From the NCBI RefSeq assembly GCF_003265305.2, contig NZ_CP033459.1:1736001-1800000 (forward strand): a DNA stretch of 64,000 nucleotides, in the 5' to 3' direction. Below, piece after piece: positions 42,800-51,791 of this stretch. Position 1 is the first letter of the stretch. Every line of letters starts with the position of its first letter. Source of the stretch: Pseudoprevotella muciniphila. Lineage in GTDB: Bacteria > Bacteroidota > Bacteroidia > Bacteroidales > Bacteroidaceae. Position numbers and translations under genes: made by a program. The notes beneath the pieces are model-generated. The model saw only the letters and a list, made by a program, of their open reading frames with translations, was not told the origin of the DNA and made no database searches.

Positions 42800-44548
42800 A
42801 TGAAAGAAATAACAAAAGAAGAATTTGAGAAATATGTTCAACAAGAGTTCCCGAACACCCCTTCTCGTTACGAAGATGACTATTGTTTTATACAAGCAGG
42901 TAGTTCTCTCGGTGAAAATTTGCATTACGAGCTTAATGCAGGTAAGATACACCTTGACATTGAGGGACAGCATTGGCGTCCTATAAGAAACTATCTTTGG
43001 GATCATGTAGTTGACTCACGGGTATCAGACAGTCATTGGGGTCGATATGGTTGTCGTTGGACATTAGATAAAAATATTGAGTCAAAAGAAGATGTGGAGC
43101 AAGGATTCCTACAAATGAAGAGGATAATGGAACCTCATATACTTAAATTCGAGCGCCTGAATTCCCAGAAAAACAATGCGCAAGAATCATTATTGGATTC
43201 TATTTCTGCCAGTTTCTATACAATTCAAGATCTCTTGGATACAAATCTATCTATACCAGAATATCAACGTCCATATAGGTGGAATCTGAAAAACGTAGAA
43301 CAACTTTTAAATGACATATTCAAAAATCAAAGTGATGGTCATAATGTATATTTGATAGGCACTGTTATTGTTCATAAAAAAGAAGATACATTTTACTTGG
43401 TTGATGGTCAGCAACGAATTACAACTTTAGTTCTTCTTCTAAAGGCACTTTACTATCAAGGGAATTTACCATCTTTAAAATATAATCATAGTGACTCTTT
43501 TATCCATATACAGGAGAATTTTTCCTTTATTGAAAAGTGGCTTTCATATAACATAAAGGAAAGAGATGCATTCAAGGATTATATTCTCAAATCATGCCAA
43601 GTGGTTCGCATTGTGGTAAATAAACTTAATGAAGCATTCCAAATGTTTGAGTCACAGAATGGTCGCGGCAAAGAACTAGAAGCTTATAATTTATTAAAGG
43701 CGTATCATATTAGAGCCATGTCAAATGATTCCCGTGCGAGCAAAATAGAATATGACAAGCAATGGGAATCAGCTGCAATGTATAGTCGTAATGGATACAG
43801 AAACGATTTGCTGCGGCAGTTGTTCAATGAACAGCTGTTTAGAACAAGAAAATGGACTCGTGCAGAAGATGCTTATGAGTTCTCGAAGAAAGAAATTGAA
43901 GAATTCAAGGGTGTAACCATCACCAAAGACAGTCAGTTAGATTTTGCCTATCAAAATGTACTAATTCAACAAGAAATAGCAAGACAATATATGCTCACTA
44001 TGAATCCTAGTCTGTTTAAAATAAAGAACAGATTTATTCATGGTGATCCAAATAATATTAATCCATTTGTATCGATGACCCAGTTAATATTAAATGGAAG
44101 TTCTTTCTTTGAATTCGTTGAATCATACGTTGAGATATACAAGAGATTATTTGTTTATTTGTCTTCCTCCCAACTTTATGATTTCAAGCAATTTTATTTA
44201 GAACATTGTCGGTATTCAGGCTATAATCGAAGAAAAGGTGATGGTTATATCCGTGAAGTATATAAGTCGGCCATTATGTTTTTATTTGATAGGTTTGGAG
44301 AGTTGGGTGTCAGAAATTATTATCGTGATATTTATATATGCCTTTACAAATTTCGTCTGACGCATAAACAGGTTCGTTATGAAACAATGGCCAAAAAAGG
44401 TAATGTGGCTTGGATTTTTCAGCTGATATCTAATTCGAAAAGTCTATCAGACCTTGTTGAATTAACAAAAGTTTCGCGTTCTATATGTTCAAATATTGAA
44501 CATGAGATGAAATACTCTATTGATGAAGTTTTTTCTGTATTCAAATAA
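42800..44548 (+). CDS. DUF262 protein with an extra N-terminal domain
   Basis: 582 residues. Residues 1-118 form a separate domain (LHYELNAGKIHLDIEGQHWR, ESKEDVEQGFLQMKRIMEPH). From about 138 a DUF262 domain follows: LSIPEYQRPYRW, then VDGQQRITTL with the ParB-like DGQQR at 202-206, and FESQNGRGKELEAYNLLKA. The rest is helical, with no HNH motif. DUF262 is the GmrS-type ParB/sulfiredoxin-fold domain found in modification-dependent restriction proteins. The next gene, 9 bp away, encodes a second DUF262 protein with a nuclease domain, so they likely act as a pair. Confidence 0.85.
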   Translation: MKEITKEEFEKYVQQEFPNTPSRYEDDYCFIQAGSSLGENLHYELNAGKIHLDIEGQHWRPIRNYLWDHVVDSRVSDSHWGRYGCRWTLDKNIESKEDVEQGFLQMKRIMEPHILKFERLNSQKNNAQESLLDSISASFYTIQDLLDTNLSIPEYQRPYRWNLKNVEQLLNDIFKNQSDGHNVYLIGTVIVHKKEDTFYLVDGQQRITTLVLLLKALYYQGNLPSLKYNHSDSFIHIQENFSFIEKWLSYNIKERDAFKDYILKSCQVVRIVVNKLNEAFQMFESQNGRGKELEAYNLLKAYHIRAMSNDSRASKIEYDKQWESAAMYSRNGYRNDLLRQLFNEQLFRTRKWTRAEDAYEFSKKEIEEFKGVTITKDSQLDFAYQNVLIQQEIARQYMLTMNPSLFKIKNRFIHGDPNNINPFVSMTQLILNGSSFFEFVESYVEIYKRLFVYLSSSQLYDFKQFYLEHCRYSGYNRRKGDGYIREVYKSAIMFLFDRFGELGVRNYYRDIYICLYKFRLTHKQVRYETMAKKGNVAWIFQLISNSKSLSDLVELTKVSRSICSNIEHEMKYSIDEVFSVFK

Positions 44549-44557
44549 ATAGTTACA

Positions 44558-46438
44558 ATGAATAAAATTAATAAAACCATATCACAAATTTGGGATGACA
44601 ACTATGTCGTGCCTATCTATCAGCGTAATTATGCTTGGGGTGAAGAACAAATAACACAGTTATTGCAGGATATATATGATGCCAGCAAAACCGAAGACTC
44701 AAATTACTTCATTGGCAGTCTTGTCGTCATGTTAAGAACAGATGGCATTTTTGAGGTCATTGATGGTCAACAAAGACTTACAACTCTTCATTTGATATGC
44801 AAAAAACTTGGAATACTTAACCAGTCTCATCTGTCATATGATTCGCGCCCAGAGGTTGAGGACTTTTTCAATAATTTATTTGCTTCCAAATCATGCGACG
44901 AATTCCTTGAGGATTGCTCAAAACGTGATACCAGAAAGATATATCATCTGGTTGAAGCTTTAGATATACTTGAAAACGCAAGTTTGCACACCAATGCTGG
45001 TCATGATGATGACACAGTCGTTAGTCTTAATTCTATGGATGAAAGAGTCAGGAACAGAATGGCTGAATATCTTAACAACAATGTTATTCTTGTAAGAATT
45101 ATCTTACCAGATGATACGGATGTCGCAGCTTATTTTGAAATTATGAATAATCGTGGGGAGCAATTACAAGAACATGAGATAGTGAAAGCACTTATGATGA
45201 AATCATTGAAAAAAAATCAACGACAAGTGTTTGCAACTATATGGGATGCATGTTCACAGATGAATATCCCTATACAGCGTTCTTTGTCTTCTTTGCGGAA
45301 CAACAATGACCCCATTTTTGGTCGTGAATATGACAATCTTTGCGAGGATTGTATTCATAAGTATAGTCTAAGTGATTCTAAGGAAGAACTCCTTTCTATA
45401 GATGATATTCTTGAAACAAAAAGCAATATGGGATTTGCAAGTAACGATGATAATCCAGAAGAAACTGAATATAATGCCATCATAGATTTTCCTAACTTTT
45501 TGATGCTCGTATTTAAAACATATGACAGTAATTGCCAACTAAATTCAAATTATTTGCAAGAGACCTATAATAATTTACAACGCATAGATTCAATGGATTT
45601 TATCGGAAAAATGCTTAAATATAGAACAGTATTTGATAGATTTGTTGTTAAAACTACTGGGTCGGAAGGTGATGATGAATACATACACTGGATAATGAAA
45701 AAACCATACAAGGATAATAAAGGTTCTTTGAGATTTAGGAACACATTCTCGACAGCTAATGACGAACCAGATGAAAATGAAGCAGAAAATGATGTTCAGA
45801 AAAGGATAGTCAAGCAGCTATCTATGCTACAAGTCACATTTAGAAATAAGAAATACAAAAATTGGCTTTTTGACTATTTACAATTCTTATGTGATAGTAA
45901 GATTGAAGATATTAGTGCAGTCAAGATAATAGAATTCTTAGATAAATGGATGCTTAAATTTTATAATCAATTATTGAAGGATACCGCAGACTCAAAAGTG
46001 TGGGCATTTGAGTCGCTTGGTGTTGACACACCCCATTTCCTTTTTAACTTCATAGATTATTTGTATTGGGTTGAATCTCGTAATCAAAAGCCTGAACATC
46101 ATATATCATATATTGATGAGGTACAAGATTTTGACTTCAAATATTATAATTCTGTAGAACACCATCTTCCTCAATCTTATGAAAATATTGATGAAGTAAA
46201 CATTGACAATATAGGAAATCTTTTCCTAATAAGTCGCAGTGGTAATTCTAGTCTGAATGATAAAGCACCAAAAGAAAAAGCTCGCATCGTACAAGGATTG
46301 TCTCCAAAACGCCGAATAATGTACACTATGACACAGAATAGCGATGGTGTTTGGAATAGAAAGAGTATTGAAAAACATTGTGAAGATATAAAAGAGCTTC
46401 TAAAAATAAGTAGTGATATTTTGAACATAAAAGTATAA
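44558..46438 (+). CDS. DUF262-DUF1524 protein (GmrSD-like restriction nuclease)
   Basis: 626 residues. The N-terminal DUF262 domain has VVPIYQRNYAWGEEQI and IDGQQRLTTLHL (DGQQR at 69-73), with EIMNNRGEQLQEHEIVKALM later. The C-terminal DUF1524 domain has the HNH-type core VEHHLPQSY (H535/H536), then NIGNLFLISRSGNSSLNDKA. This two-domain form is that of GmrSD/SspE-type nucleases that cut modified phage DNA using nucleotide hydrolysis by the first domain. AT-rich. It is followed by a hairpin repeat and a strong terminator, closing the island. Confidence 0.88.
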   Translation: MNKINKTISQIWDDNYVVPIYQRNYAWGEEQITQLLQDIYDASKTEDSNYFIGSLVVMLRTDGIFEVIDGQQRLTTLHLICKKLGILNQSHLSYDSRPEVEDFFNNLFASKSCDEFLEDCSKRDTRKIYHLVEALDILENASLHTNAGHDDDTVVSLNSMDERVRNRMAEYLNNNVILVRIILPDDTDVAAYFEIMNNRGEQLQEHEIVKALMMKSLKKNQRQVFATIWDACSQMNIPIQRSLSSLRNNNDPIFGREYDNLCEDCIHKYSLSDSKEELLSIDDILETKSNMGFASNDDNPEETEYNAIIDFPNFLMLVFKTYDSNCQLNSNYLQETYNNLQRIDSMDFIGKMLKYRTVFDRFVVKTTGSEGDDEYIHWIMKKPYKDNKGSLRFRNTFSTANDEPDENEAENDVQKRIVKQLSMLQVTFRNKKYKNWLFDYLQFLCDSKIEDISAVKIIEFLDKWMLKFYNQLLKDTADSKVWAFESLGVDTPHFLFNFIDYLYWVESRNQKPEHHISYIDEVQDFDFKYYNSVEHHLPQSYENIDEVNIDNIGNLFLISRSGNSSLNDKAPKEKARIVQGLSPKRRIMYTMTQNSDGVWNRKSIEKHCEDIKELLKISSDILNIKV

Positions 46439-46500
46439 TATTGAAAGAGTATTTGCATAAGAAGTAGATAATTTTTTTGTAAATAATATCATTTTTCTTC

Positions 46501-46527
46501 AACCTCTGCCCCCACTCGGCAGAGGTT
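46501..46527 (+). repeat. CCTCTGCC/GGCAGAGG hairpin repeat (copy 4)
   Basis: AACCTCTGCC and GGCAGAGGTT form a perfect 10-bp stem with a 7-nt loop, then TGTTATTTTTGATG. It ends the DUF262 unit and marks the end of the region in which this repeat occurs. Confidence 0.75.
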
Positions 46528-46604
46528 GTTATTTTTGATGGGGTATATGAGTGTTTCAAACAAGTAGTTGAAAAATGTATAAAGATATCAAAAGAGAAGT
46601 AGGA

Positions 46605-46636
46605 AAAATCGCCATGAATGTACTCATGGCGATTTT
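46605..46636. terminator. Bidirectional intrinsic terminator
   Basis: AAAATCGCCATGA and TCATGGCGATTTT form a perfect 13-bp stem with a 6-nt loop, A-rich on the left and T-rich on the right. It lies between the convergent DUF262 gene and the secreted protein gene at 46685. Confidence 0.8.
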
Positions 46637-46684
46637 CTCATTATATGTTTATAGCCTAAGTTATTTGCCTATTTCGAGCATTTG

Positions 46685-47374
46685 CTATTCATCATAGCCT
46701 TCGTCATCCGGACCATAACTATCTTCGCCGACATGGTGGAACACATGCTTCTTGCCGTTCCAAGCATAGTGATGATACCATGAGTTTCCATCCTCGAGAA
46801 TTTCCTCCACGATGACGGTTTGGTCATATTTTTCGCCCAGATAATAGTTGAGGACGGAGTGTTGTGATTTGCGCTTCAGGTCTTTGTAAGGCTCGTCCTC
46901 CGGTGTCAGTGTCTGCTTCTTGGGATTGTAGTCGTAGAAACAGCAGAAGGCTTTCTGCCCGGGCTTGGCTTGCCCGATGCGGACGGCAAAGAGCATGTGT
47001 CCGTTTTTGCGCTGGTAAGTGCGACATGCTAATCGTTGGCCGTCTGTGCCATCAGGGTTGTACCATGCAGTGCAGTAGTCTATATTATCTACGAACACGG
47101 GACTTTGACCTTCATACCATTCCTCAATGAAATCCTCCTTGTCGCCCGCTGTGCTGATGATGATGTCGGCAGCATCTGTATGCCACACGGCATTGAAAGC
47201 CCTGAGCAGTTGCATGACGGTGGGTGTCTTGCCGCCGTTCTGAACTACGATGGTTTTTGTTCGCCATCCGTTTTCGATGTCTGTGGGATCTGTGTTGAGA
47301 TTGTCTTTGGAACTGTATGCTGACAGCGTAAGCAGAGCCAGAAAGAGTAAAGCGTACTGTTTAGTTTTGTTCAT
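46685..47374 (-). CDS. Exported protein with an altered lipobox
   Basis: 229 residues. The N-terminus MNKTKQYALLFLALLTLSAY has a typical lipoprotein signal, but the expected Cys after LSA is Tyr (codon TAC), so it should not be lipidated. The mature part is not recognised; it has paired Cys (CTAWYN, LACRTYQR, AFCCFYDYN) and an acidic end (DSYGPDDEGYDE). Probably a periplasmic or secreted protein processed by signal peptidase I. Single-gene unit after a terminator. Confidence 0.65.
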   Translation of the reverse strand: MNKTKQYALLFLALLTLSAYSSKDNLNTDPTDIENGWRTKTIVVQNGGKTPTVMQLLRAFNAVWHTDAADIIISTAGDKEDFIEEWYEGQSPVFVDNIDYCTAWYNPDGTDGQRLACRTYQRKNGHMLFAVRIGQAKPGQKAFCCFYDYNPKKQTLTPEDEPYKDLKRKSQHSVLNYYLGEKYDQTVIVEEILEDGNSWYHHYAWNGKKHVFHHVGEDSYGPDDEGYDE

Positions 47375-47416
47375 TTTGGACTAGTTAAGAAAAGTTTTAT
47401 ATTTATGTTCTATAAA

Positions 47417-47503
47417 TTACTTTATCTTGATATTTTTCACGATGTTTTGGGCTTCGCCGTCATAGAATTTGGATTCCTTCTCGGGGTAGGCGATGTTGCC
47501 GCT
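47417..47503 (-). pseudogene. Possible C-terminal remnant after nadA
   Basis: The reverse frame reads SGNIAYPEKESKFYDGEAQN, then IVKNIKIK and a stop: a protein-like end of 28 residues, preceded by a stop in frame. It lies between nadA and the exported-protein gene. It may be the tail of a deleted gene, or chance. Confidence 0.25.
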
Positions 47504-47532
47504 TTATGGATGCCAAAAAACTTTTCCACTTA

Positions 47533-48528
47533 TTACAACCCCAGCCGCTCACTGATTTCGAGCATCTTGTTGATGGGGCGCACAGCTCGTTCTGCCACTT
47601 TTTTTGGTACATCTACTGTGGGCCAGCCGAATTTCAGTGCATTATAAACCTTTTCAAGGGTGTTCAGGCGCATGAAGTTGCATTCGTTGCAGGCGCAGGT
47701 GGCATCGTCGGGCGGTACGGGGATGAATGTCTTTTCGGGACACGCTTTCTGCATCTGGTGCAGGATGCCGCTTTCCGTAACAACGAGGAAGGTGGTGTTG
47801 GCGCTTTCTGTGGCATATTTCAGCAGGCGTGCGGTGGAACCCACCACATCTGCCAACTTCACTATTGCGCCCTTACACTCGGGATGGACGAGAACCTTTG
47901 CGTCGGGGTGTTCCTTCTTCAGTGCCACGAGTTTCTCCACAGAGAAGCGCTCGTGCACGTGGCACGCACCGTCCCATAGCAGCATCTCCCTGCCCGTGAT
48001 GGAGTTGATATAGTTGCCCAGGTTCTTGTCCGGACCAAATATCAGAGGCTGGTCCTCGGGAAAACTCTCTACTATCTGCCGTGCATTGCCACTCGTTACG
48101 ACAACGTCCGTTACCGCCTTTGTAGCGGCACTCGTGTTGACATACGAAATCACCTTATGGTCGGGGTGGGCTGCCACAAAATCCGCGAATTCATCGGCAG
48201 GACAACTCTCTGCTAAAGAACAAGAAGCATTGAGGTCGGGAATGAGGATGGTCTTATCAGGACAAAGAATCTTATTCGTCTCAGCCATGAAATGCACGCC
48301 GCACATCACGATGACATCGGCGTCTGTCGTGGCGGCTTTTTGTGCAAGGGCAAGACTGTCGCCCACGAAGTCGGCTATGTCCTGCAAGTCGCCTATGGTG
48401 TAGTAGTGCGCCATGATGATGGCATTCTTTTCCTTGCACAGGCGGCGGATTTCCTTTTTCAGGTCAGTGCCTTCAGGTATGGGTTCGTTGGCGTAACCCA
48501 GTTTTTTCCAAGAAGATTTTATTTCCAT
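47533..48528 (-). CDS. nadA: Quinolinate synthase A
   Basis: 331 residues, full length. The three [4Fe-4S] cysteines are present in the usual places (about C105 or C111 in LNASCSLAESC, VHPECKG, and CACNECNFM), together with AHYYTIGDLQDIADFVGDSL and YVNTSAATKA. It condenses iminoaspartate with dihydroxyacetone phosphate in NAD synthesis. nadB and nadC are not adjacent. No clear promoter element; repeat module C lies in the upstream region. Confidence 0.95.
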   Translation of the reverse strand: MEIKSSWKKLGYANEPIPEGTDLKKEIRRLCKEKNAIIMAHYYTIGDLQDIADFVGDSLALAQKAATTDADVIVMCGVHFMAETNKILCPDKTILIPDLNASCSLAESCPADEFADFVAAHPDHKVISYVNTSAATKAVTDVVVTSGNARQIVESFPEDQPLIFGPDKNLGNYINSITGREMLLWDGACHVHERFSVEKLVALKKEHPDAKVLVHPECKGAIVKLADVVGSTARLLKYATESANTTFLVVTESGILHQMQKACPEKTFIPVPPDDATCACNECNFMRLNTLEKVYNALKFGWPTVDVPKKVAERAVRPINKMLEISERLGL

Positions 48529-48633
48529 CCTTGAATGTTGTTATTGGTATTTGTAGGTACTGTTTCTTAATTTGTCAAGAATATGAGAATTATAGTATTT
48601 ATTTAATTCAAGTTTCGCAAGTTCTATTTTCTT

Positions 48634-48725
48634 GAAGTTAACGACGTATGTTATTTACATCCCGCATGATGGTATCGTCGATAACTTCGTTAACTCCGAT
48701 AACTCCGAGCGTAGCGATAACTTCA
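48634..48725. repeat. GAAGTTAACG / CGTTAACTTC repeat module C (diverged)
   Basis: GAAGTTAACGACG pairs with CGTCGATAACTTC with one mismatch, followed by CGTTAACTCCGATAACTCCG and AGCGTAGCGATAACTTC. The units are those of modules A and B, 12 kb away, in a region between nadA and the calycin-like gene. Confidence 0.65.
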
Positions 48726-48775
48726 GAAAGTTGAATGAGAATAATAATTCTCAACTTGAAAATAAAACTTTCAGA

Positions 48776-49789
48776 TTACTTGACGTAAACCTTCTTCCCG
48801 TCGATGATATAAACACCGCGAGTGAGCGTCATGCTCGTAATCCTGCGACCCTGAAGATCGTACACACCCTTGCGCACGGGGCGTTTAACGAGAGTTGGGC
48901 GTATGCCTGTGGTATTAAGCAGACCGTTGTCGAGATAAACGTAGATGGCACTACCTGCCACACTTACGGTAACGTAGAAGCACTGGTGCTCGTCGTTGAT
49001 GTAACTGTTCTCCGAGTCGAGGCTCACCATGACGGTAATCCCCATCAGTGAGATGGGCTGCGGCTCATTATAGCCGAAGCGGTAACTGCCGTCGTCCTGT
49101 TTGATTACGGGTATGTCCTCCAGCACGATGTCGCCGAGAGAGGTCTCGCCGTCGAGCGAGAAGTCGCGGATGGCAAAGGTGGCTGTATCGAACGAGGTGG
49201 CGATGATCTCCACGTCTACCTCGCCGAACCGCGGTGTTTCCACGGTGACGGGCTGACCCATTTCCACATACAGATCCTCGTTGTATGTGCCGGCTATCTC
49301 TTCAGCAGGACGTGGCTCGGGAACGTACGAAGCGTTGCTGCCCTCAAAGTTGGCTGTGATGTTCAGCGTACTTATAAAGACTTGGGTGGTAACATTGACG
49401 TTCACCACGGCGTTGCCTTGCGAAATCTTACTTGTTTTATCGTCCACATTGACCTGAGCAGTCACCATGCCACCCATCAGTTTCAAAGTCTGCGGCGCAT
49501 TCTCTCCGAACAGCACGTCGCCATTCTCGTCGCGCGAAACGGGGATGTTGCTCAGTGCCACGTCACCAAGATTCATGCCGCTGTAGGAGAAGTTTTTCAG
49601 GGTCAGGACGATATGCTCGCCATCGGCGTCTTCTATGACGATGGTGGACTCTGAACTGCTTGTGCTGCCCGACACCGTAACGTCGATATTACCCGTATAG
49701 GTGCCGGCAGCCTCCTCACCCGCCGTACGCATACCCATGGTAGCGACAGAAGCGGTAAGGATTATAAATAGTAGTAGTGTTCTTTTCAT
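48776..49789 (-). CDS. Calycin-like secreted protein, two domains and C-terminal sorting signal
   Basis: 337 residues. Signal peptide (MKRTLLLFIILTASVATMGM), two similar beta-barrel domains of about 130 residues, each beginning AAGTYTGNIDVTV or IAGTYNEDLYVEM and containing GDVALSNIPV or GDIVLEDIPV, matching the calycin-like family. The end, GVYDLQGRRITSMTLTRGVY then IIDGKKVYVK, is a Prevotella-style C-terminal signal for type IX secretion. It is the last gene of a three-gene unit with an outer-membrane barrel and a PCMD lipoprotein. Confidence 0.8.
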   Translation of the reverse strand: MKRTLLLFIILTASVATMGMRTAGEEAAGTYTGNIDVTVSGSTSSSESTIVIEDADGEHIVLTLKNFSYSGMNLGDVALSNIPVSRDENGDVLFGENAPQTLKLMGGMVTAQVNVDDKTSKISQGNAVVNVNVTTQVFISTLNITANFEGSNASYVPEPRPAEEIAGTYNEDLYVEMGQPVTVETPRFGEVDVEIIATSFDTATFAIRDFSLDGETSLGDIVLEDIPVIKQDDGSYRFGYNEPQPISLMGITVMVSLDSENSYINDEHQCFYVTVSVAGSAIYVYLDNGLLNTTGIRPTLVKRPVRKGVYDLQGRRITSMTLTRGVYIIDGKKVYVK

Positions 49790-49806
49790 AAGCGATTATT
49801 TTATTG

Positions 49807-50613
49807 TTAGAAAATATATTGTATTCCTAAATTGAAATAAATGGGTTTCAGGCTGAAAGTTACGCTTTCGAACTTGCTGTGGAAGATGTCGTTCATGCCC
49901 CAGTCCAGACGTGCCTGTACTGCCAGATGCTTGTAGGCGCGGTAACTGCCGCCGAACTCCAGACCCCACGCCACGCGGCGCAGGTCGTCGCTGAAGTCGT
50001 AAACGGCATGCGTTACTTCTGAATACTGCCCGGTGGGATTGCCTTGGCGAATGTAGCCGTCGTAGGCTTCACCATTGAAGTCGCCGTCGAGCAGCAGGCT
50101 GAAATAAGGTCCGACAAAGACGGTCCAACGCTTGTCGATGCGGTAGCTCATCGTAACGGGGATTGTGAGATAGGTGTTGCGTACCTTTGTCGTAACATGA
50201 CCGGTAAAGTTGCCGCGCACCTTCTCTCCTTCGTCGGGAATCATCTCTGTGTAATAATTCTTCACGCGCGCCTTCGTCTTCATACCCTTGCTTTCAAAGC
50301 GCAAACCGCTGCCAATCAGCCACCGCCCGTCGTTGCTCACGGAGCGAGAGACATTGCCTTCCAGTCCAACGTTGAAGAGCGGGTTGTATTCTTCGATTTT
50401 ACGTATTGAGCGTGGCATAGGAAGCGGAGCAAAACCGCCAATCTGAAAACCGGTGCCTAATGAAATCTGCCAACCCTTTTGCTCGATGAGTTCGAGGTTT
50501 TTGTCTGTATCGCTGACAGATGCTATTCTTTCTTTCGTCTGCTGTGCAAAGATGGGGCTCATTGTGCAGAGCAACGCGCAGCAGATAAATACCTTCTTTA
50601 TCATAGTTCTCAT
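49807..50613 (-). CDS. PorT-type outer-membrane beta-barrel protein
   Basis: About 268 residues. Signal peptide ending at IFAQQ, then beta strands with alternating aromatic residues (WQISLGTGFQIGGFAP, WTVFVGPYFSLLLDGDF) and a terminal strand ending IQYIF, the outer-membrane insertion signal. The start is taken at the ATG overlapping the previous stop as TGATG; ATGs at 50622 and 50604 are also possible. Located between the PCMD lipoprotein and the calycin-like genes, a set seen together in Bacteroidota. No specific ligand. Confidence 0.75.
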   Translation of the reverse strand: MRTMIKKVFICCALLCTMSPIFAQQTKERIASVSDTDKNLELIEQKGWQISLGTGFQIGGFAPLPMPRSIRKIEEYNPLFNVGLEGNVSRSVSNDGRWLIGSGLRFESKGMKTKARVKNYYTEMIPDEGEKVRGNFTGHVTTKVRNTYLTIPVTMSYRIDKRWTVFVGPYFSLLLDGDFNGEAYDGYIRQGNPTGQYSEVTHAVYDFSDDLRRVAWGLEFGGSYRAYKHLAVQARLDWGMNDIFHSKFESVTFSLKPIYFNLGIQYIF

Positions 50614-51758
50614 CAGTTCCATGTTATTTTTATGTTGTCAACACACATCGTGCTTCCCGGTGCACCGCGGAAATAGGCGCCGCCACGGCTCGACGTCATC
50701 ACAACGGCTATGGCATAGCCGCCTTGCTGCATACGCTCCTTGCTGAATGTCTTACCATTCATCGGCAAGAATGGCAACTCAAAGTAGGTCCATTCCGCAG
50801 GCTCTCCCGGATCGTCCATCTGGGCAATGCTCACGATGCGCTCGCTGGTCTTCACATCGTCGCCGTGAAGAGGGACAAATTTGTTGGGGTCTATCTCGAA
50901 CAGCACGGCATATATGTCGCAAGAGTCGCGCTGGTCGAGCACTTGCTGCTGACGGTCAATCACTTTCTCACCGGGTGTGTATTTATACCACCCCGAGAGC
51001 ATCTTGGGCTCGCCATGTACCAAAGGTTTACCCATCTTTGTAGCACCCAGCGGATTGCTCATGGCTGTAATCATGTCGAACTCGCCAACGAACAGATTGC
51101 CGGCAGCAATGGGCATGCCTACAAGTGCGCCGAGCGAACCCGTAGAGCGTGTGCAGAGTTTTGCGAAGCGACCGCTGACGCCCGTGCCGTCGTCAACGAA
51201 GGTGGTGGGAAATACTTCGGGCGAAGTGCCTTGACCGGTGAAACTGAAACCGGCATTGCCCGAATCCCAGATATTACCGTTCAGACTACCATCGTTCTGA
51301 CGCTGTAGCAGCACCTGGTATTTACCCGTAGGGTCGTACGTGAAATCCTCAAAATCGCACGAATCGATGGGGTGGGGATATTCAAAGGTCACCGTATAGT
51401 CTTTGTTCCAGTTGCCATCCTCGCTTAAGACATTGTAAATTTGAGGAGTTGTGAAGTCGTGATTTTCGTCAGCAACAAAGTCGCGCAGCACACCATTCTC
51501 GCGAAAACGCAGGATGGCATTGGGCGTGATGGTAAATTGTGGGTTGAGCGCAGTGATATCCGCAGAGTCCTTTACCATAAACGTAACCGACTCGTTCCTG
51601 ATCACAGGATTACCGACCAGAAAACCTTCCGGAAGGCTGTTAATCCAACTCTCTTCCACGCCCAGAATATCGCACTCCGTGTTCAGCGCTTCCTCGCGAA
51701 TGCAGGAAGTCAGCGACACTAAAATGGCCAATAGCGCAGTCAATAATTTACAATTCAT
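50613..51758 (-). CDS. PCMD-domain lipoprotein (putative carbohydrate metabolism domain)
   Basis: 381 residues. Lipobox LTSC at about Cys19, an Ig-like or DUF-type N-terminal region with ITALNPQFTITPNA, then a C-terminal jelly-roll-like PCMD domain (FEDFTYDPTGKYQVL, NIWDSGNAGFSF, MLSGWYKYTPG, and the end YFRGAPGSTMCVDNIKITWN). PCMD proteins are surface lipoproteins thought to bind glycans. It heads the three-gene unit, with its stop overlapping the next ATG. A TAATTTTGCA element lies upstream. Confidence 0.8.
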   Translation of the reverse strand: MNCKLLTALLAILVSLTSCIREEALNTECDILGVEESWINSLPEGFLVGNPVIRNESVTFMVKDSADITALNPQFTITPNAILRFRENGVLRDFVADENHDFTTPQIYNVLSEDGNWNKDYTVTFEYPHPIDSCDFEDFTYDPTGKYQVLLQRQNDGSLNGNIWDSGNAGFSFTGQGTSPEVFPTTFVDDGTGVSGRFAKLCTRSTGSLGALVGMPIAAGNLFVGEFDMITAMSNPLGATKMGKPLVHGEPKMLSGWYKYTPGEKVIDRQQQVLDQRDSCDIYAVLFEIDPNKFVPLHGDDVKTSERIVSIAQMDDPGEPAEWTYFELPFLPMNGKTFSKERMQQGGYAIAVVMTSSRGGAYFRGAPGSTMCVDNIKITWN

Positions 51759-51781
51759 TTTTCTGATAATATGTTTCTGCC

Positions 51782-51791
51782 TGCAAAATTA
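51782..51791 (-). promoter_or_regulatory. -7 promoter element for the PCMD-barrel-calycin unit
   Basis: Reverse strand TAATTTTGCA, a TAnnTTTG match, 24 bp before the start at 51758. Confidence 0.6.
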
